This document shows positions 59,307 through 64,000 of a DNA stretch of 64,000 bases, piece by piece. Each line of letters begins with the position of its first letter. Within the stretch, counting starts at the first letter, position 1. The position numbers and the translations under genes were made by a program. This stretch comes from Helianthus annuus (Eukaryota > Streptophyta > Magnoliopsida > Asterales > Asteraceae): contig NC_035434.2 of the NCBI RefSeq assembly GCF_002127325.2, forward strand, positions 83,644,787-83,708,786. Direction: 5' to 3'. A model generated the notes under the pieces. It did not search any database, was not told where the DNA came from, and worked only from the letters and a program-made list of their open reading frames with translations.

Positions 59307-60519
59307 TGATGTGCACAAAATGCAACATATAAATTACATCAATTGTGGCATAAAACTAACCCTTTTTTAGTACTAATTTTGGAAAAAGTATGCTTTTGTC
59401 TTCCTTTTGTATTTTCAGGATTAAATTAGCTCAAATGAAGAAAAGAAGCAAAAAGTCAGCTAAATCTAACATAAATACAAGAAAAGGAACAAACGTGACA
59501 TGCCCGACCCCCCGGCAGCATCTTCCCAAGCAAAAACAAGAAGGCAGAAGACTGAACACGCCCCGTGCTCAGTGAGCACGGGGGCGTGCCCAAGTGTCAG
59601 CAGAAAAGACAAAGTTGTAGAAGCTTCTATTGCCCACCACGGGGCCATGCTCAGCGAACACGGGGCCGTGGTCAACTAAAAGATTCGCAAAATCCAGGCA
59701 AATCTTGATAGTACAGATATGCTTCGGCACACGGGGTCGTGCTCAGCGGACACGGAGGCGTGGTCAGATAACTGCAAACGCATTTATTGCAATTACAATT
59801 AATGAAGAGAGAGACAATTGGACACGGGGCCGTGCCCAGTGGACACAAGGCCGTGCCCGAGCTTCTGTTCAGCCTATAAATAGGAGTGCTTGGAGCTCTT
59901 GCAACTCATCCCTTGGCACACCACCTCTCTCACACTTCATCCACCACCCACCACCATCACAACACCATCATCGACCACCATCATCCATTGTCCATCATAG
60001 AGTATGTGAGTCGTCTCGGGAGATTGATCGTAAGAGTTCTTGGCAATCAAAGGCCATGTTTGCCTAAGTCTCTTACATCACTTGGTGAAGACAAGTGTTT
60101 AGTGTAATACTTTTTATTTTTAATCTTTTGCACTTTTTAATTGGTTTTGTATTAATGACTTTAATTACTAGTTTCTTTTGTTGAAGGTGATTCTTCCTTA
60201 TCGTTTGTCCGTGGTGTCTTGGCATTATTTTACTGTCTATATAAAATAAAAGATTTTCACCATTCATATCTCCACGGTCTATATGGAGGTATGTTGGCTA
60301 CCTGGTCGGGGGTTGAGGGAACGGTTTGGTAAGAGTCTTGCCATTGTTCAGTGTATAGATCCTGCAAAGGACCTGGATCAAATTTAGTAGGACCTCCTTC
60401 AATACCCACCGGTATTGGATGGCGGGGGTCCAAACTCTTTGATCCCCTTATAAGTTAAACTACTATTAAAACTTTAACCCAGCTAATGAGGACTATATCC
60501 TTGCTGACTCAGACTACTT
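59307..60519 (+). mobile_element. Large Athila/Tat-like element: right LTR, cut at 60519
   Basis: TGATGTGCACAAAATGC onward, aligning to the three left-LTR pieces. It is interrupted at 60520 by the LTR of Z, so about the last 0.55 kb is expected beyond Z, outside the window. The TATA box CTATAAATAGG is at about 59876-59886. Four CACGGGGCCGTG-type pairs lie at 59555-59858. Confidence 0.9.
59555..59858. repeat. Paired CACGGGGCCGTG words (right LTR)
   Basis: The same four pairs as in the left LTR, with a few differences (for example CACGGGGCCATG and CACAAGGCCGTG). Confidence 0.85.
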
Positions 60520-60912
60520 TGTCAAACCCCCAAAATCCCACACGCGGAGTACCACCGCTTGGAGGCGTGACATGACCAGGATCGAGCCATCAATCATATC
60601 AAACATAATATTTAATAATCAAAAGTAGTTAATACAATTCATAAAGATATGACTGATGTTTCAAAACCAAACATTGTTTAAGTAGCGGAAGCATAGTAAT
60701 AAAATTCTCAAATGTAGTTATGAGTTCAATTAACGTTTGCGATCCAATTCCCACAACAACCTGCTCCCTCCCTGTGCAAGCTCCAATATGTACCTAAGGT
60801 CCTGCAAGGCATGCAGCAGATAATCAACAAACTAGTTGAGCGAGTTCACAGTTAATAGTTTAGTTTGGGTAATAGTGCGTTTGTTCAATTAAGTTTCATA
60901 TCGTATCAGTTC

Positions 60913-61110
60913 CATCGCGGCCTCACAGGCATGTGTGCGAAGATTAGGTTCGTTAGTTCGCGACCGTAGTCTTTACCGACCAGGGTGTGTGCGAAGGCAA
61001 TTGATCAGTTCGCGACCATAGTCTTTACCGACCAGGGTGTGTGCGAAGGCAGTTGAGTAGTTCGTTCGCGACCATAGTCTTTACCAACCAGGGTGTGTGC
61101 GAAGGCAGTT
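60913..61110. repeat. TTCGCGACC...GTGTGCGAAGG units in LTR Z
   Basis: One TCGCGGCCTCACAGGCATGT unit is followed by three nearly identical 40-bp units from TTCGCGACC to TGTGCGAAGGCA. Each unit begins TTCGC and ends GCGAA, so it can close a stem. Confidence 0.8.
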
Positions 61111-61467
61111 CGACAAGTATCATTTAAGCATGCACAAATAATCATCCAACCCATTCCCACCCTGGGAACCCATGCCTTGGCTGTGTGAACTCACCTTGGT
61201 TTGCTCGGTATGCTAGGTTATGCACTCACAAGTAATTAATCACGTCCTATTGTATGCACGTATAACAAATCAGTTCATGTTCGCAATGATACGCATGCAA
61301 TTTAATGTTCACATAACAGTCAGTTTGCATATCGGCACAACACGTATTGTTTCACATCAAATCATCAGCTAGTGTACACGAATACCAATGTTAACATTCA
61401 TCACCAAGCATGGCATGCCAAATAAATCAAGCATACATTCAATCATTCAAAGTATGTTCATAACCAT

Positions 61468-61705
61468 ATATCTTTCGATCCACTCTTATCTTTCGACACA
61501 TTAGTGATCTTTCGACAAACAGTTATCATAGTTATCTTTCGGACCAAATGTTATGTTTCGAACCAGTGTCATCTTTCGGCCAACTGTCATCTTTCGGTCA
61601 ACCTAATTATGTTTCGGTCAATGCTATCCTTCGGTCAATGCTACTATGGTTCGAAGGACATGTATCTTTCGGTCACAACTATGTTTCGAATAACTAATAT
61701 CTTTC
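61468..61705. repeat. ATCTTTCGGTCA word array in LTR Z
   Basis: About thirteen copies of ATCTTTCG, ATGTTTCG or CTTTCGGTCAA at 15-25 bp spacing. A related cluster with self-complementary CCTTCGAA...TTCGAAGGAT lies at 62285-62400. Confidence 0.8.
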
Positions 61706-62284
61706 GACAAATAACAGTTACGTTTACACAAAGTTTCCAAGTTTATCCGATTATCAATTAACACAAATTCAAGTATTCAGTTACTTCAGAATCGATCAAA
61801 CAGGGAGTTTCATATTAAATCTCATGAACCCTAATCGAACCATACATGAACACAACCTATTTACATTCAATCAGGTTAACTTAAAACACGACAAGTTCAT
61901 AACTAATCAAGATCAATACTCGAACCCATGGCGTAACAATCCGATTAACATAACTATTTTCCAAAACATACATACCAACCGATTACAATATGAACAATCC
62001 GATTAACATCCAAACAACATATTGCAATACTAACATACATATCCGGTTAACCTACTAACAATATATTGCAAGACAATTTATAAATCATGAAATCATATAC
62101 ACTTTAAACACTAACCAGAATAGAAGGCAAGAGAATTGACTAACAAGAAGTCTCCGTAAGTACGTGGTTGCCGTCACAAGTAGAGGTGCTCTAGGGTTTT
62201 TAGAAAATAACCACCGATTTACATGCATTCTCAATTATAAACGTATCACAGGAATGGGCCAAGCCCATTAGAAAGACTGGGCCG

Positions 62285-62400
62285 AAAGATGTCGAAGGAT
62301 AGAGTCCTTGGTCGAAGGATATGTTTCGAGATCCTTCGAACCGAAAGTTGATCCTTCGAATCGAAGGATATGTTTCGAGATCCTTCGAACTGTATGTCAT
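62285..62400. repeat. TTCGAAGGAT inverted-repeat cluster in LTR Z
   Basis: GATCCTTCGAA and TTCGAAGGATATG alternate several times, giving overlapping inverted repeats. Confidence 0.75.
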
Positions 62401-62707
62401 GTTTCGTGATCTAGACTAAGTGTTTTAATAACAATAATTCTAATATTATTTTCCATCACAGCAAGTAATCACATGTAGGCAAAACGACAATACGTTTCAT
62501 TAAAACACAACGCGTACAATTTCAAGTCCACAATCCAAACAACTAAACAGTCAAAGTCAACGCGCATTTAATGCGAAAGTGAAAGTCAGAAACTCGAGTT
62601 GTCACATTATCCCCAACTTAAAAGAAATTTCGTCCCGAAATTTGGTACGCACTCACTGAGGAAGCTAGGTAAGTTACATCGTTCACTGGTTTTCCTGGGG
62701 TGTCACA

Positions 62708-64000
62708 TCATCCCCCCGTTGATTGGGAATTTCGTCCCGAAATTCAGTAGTAGTAGCTTCAGCCTCAGAAGTGGATGCATTGGTTTCGAATAGCTGGGGG
62801 TACTTTTCTTTCATCTGGTCTTCGCGTTCCCAGGTATACTCTGGGCCACGCTGGGAGTTCCAACGAACTCGAACAAGAGGGATTCTCTTGTGTTTGAGGA
62901 CCTTAACATCCCGGTCCGTGATTTCAACTGGTTCCTCGACGAACTGCAACCGCTCGTCGATAGTAAGTTCCTTAAAAGGAATTATAAGGGTCTCATCTGA
63001 TAGGCATTTCTTCAGATTCGACACGTGAAGTACATTGTGAACTGCACCGAGTTCAGCTGGTAGGTTTAATCTGTAGGCTACTTTGCCAATCTTTTCCAAG
63101 ATTTCGAATGGTCCGACGTACCGCGGATTCAGTTTGCCTCGTTTACCAAATCGAACCACACCCTTCCAGGGTGAAACTTTCAATAAAACCCGGTCCCCGA
63201 CCTCAAATTCCAATGGCTTTCTACGCTTGTCCGCGTAGGCTTTCTGACGGTCGCGTGCTGCCGCCATGCGTTGTCGTATCTGTGCAATCTTTTCTGTGGC
63301 GTCCACTACAATCTCTGGACCCGTAATTTGACTATCCCCCACCTCTGCCCAACAGAGAGGTGACCGGCATTTACGTCCGTACAATGCCTCAAATGGAGCG
63401 GCTTGAATGCTAGTGTGGTAACTGTTATTGTATGAAAACTCCACTAAAGGGAGGTGCTTTTCCCAGCCGTTGCCGAAATCGATGACACACGCTCGAAGCA
63501 TGTCTTCTAGAGTTTGGATAGTTCGCTCAGACTGCCCATCCGTCTGAGGATGATATGCTGTGCTCATGTCTAAACGTGAGCCGAAGGATTTGTGCATCGC
63601 TTGCCAAAGCTCTGACGTGAATCGTGCATCGCGATCCGAAATAATAGAAGTGGGCACTCCGTGCCTTGAAACAACTTCTTTCAAGTAGATGTCTGCTAGG
63701 GTAGAAAACTTATCCGTTTCTTTGATAGCCAAGAAGTGAGCAGACTTTGTGAGTCGATCAACGATCACCCAAATAGTGTCATTCCCACGCTGGGATCTAG
63801 GTAGACCTGTAACAAAATCCATGGAAATTTCTTCCCATTTCCATTGCGGTATCTTAGGCTGCTGAAGTAGGCCTGATGGTTTCTGATATTCAACCTTGAC
63901 TCTCGCACAGGTTAAGCATTTTCCAACATAGGTGGCGATGTGGGCCTTCATACTAGGCCACCAGTAAGTAGTACTGATGTCGTGGTACATTTTATCCGAC
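62708..64000 (-). CDS. Element Z pol: integrase and C-terminal domain (partial, continues off right edge)
   Basis: An intact minus-strand frame whose upstream end is cut by the window. The stop lies in the LTR at 62683, because the last codons read through the LTR start (VTPQENQ). Visible: [18 protein letters not shown] of the zinc region, the integrase core with [21 protein letters not shown] and [10 protein letters not shown] (D, D, E), then [16 protein letters not shown] and [18 protein letters not shown], the chromo-like tail of Tekay/Del elements. It would insert element cDNA into chromatin. The polypurine region (TCATCCCCCCGTTG on plus, 62708-62721) and the AATTTCGGGACGAAATT hairpin lie inside the last codons. 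No stop or frameshift is seen, unlike the pol of W and of the 13.3-kb element. Confidence 0.92.

Larger units (their letters stand above)
60520..62707 (-). mobile_element. 3' LTR of minus-strand Ty3/gypsy element Z
   Basis: TGTCAAACCCCCAAAATCC to TTTTCCTGGGGTGTCACA, 2,188 bp. It is followed on the right by a polypurine tract and pol on the minus strand. Left flank is TACTT (60515-60519); the other target copy is off-window. It is the same family as the solo LTRs at 217-2398 and 11825-14601. Confidence 0.92.

Overview
The window is plant nuclear DNA: two host genes with plant-type introns, inside a deep pile of nested LTR retrotransposons. The retroelement families and their LTR words resemble those I associate with Asteraceae (daisy family), but that placement is recall and not proof. 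There are no prokaryotic features, CRISPR arrays, rRNA or tRNA genes that I can support.

Left part (1-11.5 kb). A minus-strand, catalytically dead reverse-transcriptase pseudogene (2399-3585, continuing at 1-216) is split by a solo LTR (217-2398) with a perfect 5-bp target duplication, CAACC. Two host genes follow, both on the minus strand. One is a three-exon myosin-binding (GTD-binding/DUF593) gene (3762-6133). The other is a nine-exon NOL9/GRC3-type polynucleotide 5'-hydroxyl kinase gene (6964-10670). Their introns contain a small inverted-repeat element (4978-5266) and a pogo/Emigrant-type element that still encodes a CENP-B-like helix-turn-helix (7238-7904).

Right part (11.5-64 kb). This is all nested retrotransposons. 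Outermost is W, a minus-strand Ty3/gypsy element (LTR ending at 16499, pol 16501-18538). A second solo LTR (11825-14601, TSD CAAGC) sits in the W LTR. W pol is cut by X (5' LTR 18539-22135). X is cut by a Ty3 LTR remnant (22770-22984). That remnant is cut by a large non-autonomous Athila/Tat-like element with a tRNA-Asp primer site (LTR starting at 22985, internal region 55356-59306, second LTR 59307-60519). The left LTR of this element received two insertions. The first is a Ty1/copia, probably Sirevirus-like element (23574-47356, TSD TCTTG), itself cut by a complete 13.3-kb Ty3/gypsy element (26519-39849, TSD GTAGC). The second is a smaller non-autonomous Athila/Tat-like element (47763-54572, TSD GTTGG). 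Its second LTR is cut by Z, a minus-strand Ty3/gypsy element with an intact integrase end (60520 to beyond 64000), of the same family as the two solo LTRs.

How the parts relate. The two Athila/Tat-like elements carry primer sites, polypurine tracts and a zinc-knuckle ORF but no reverse transcriptase or integrase, so they must depend on enzymes from elsewhere. The 13.3-kb Ty3 element carries gag-protease-RT-RNase H-integrase with three in-frame stops, plus an extra acidic proline-rich ORF before gag. The most unusual signal is that several unrelated families carry clusters of short, family-specific, hairpin-forming words. The clearest is an 11-unit array at 29888-30124, in which both arms of the stem change together.
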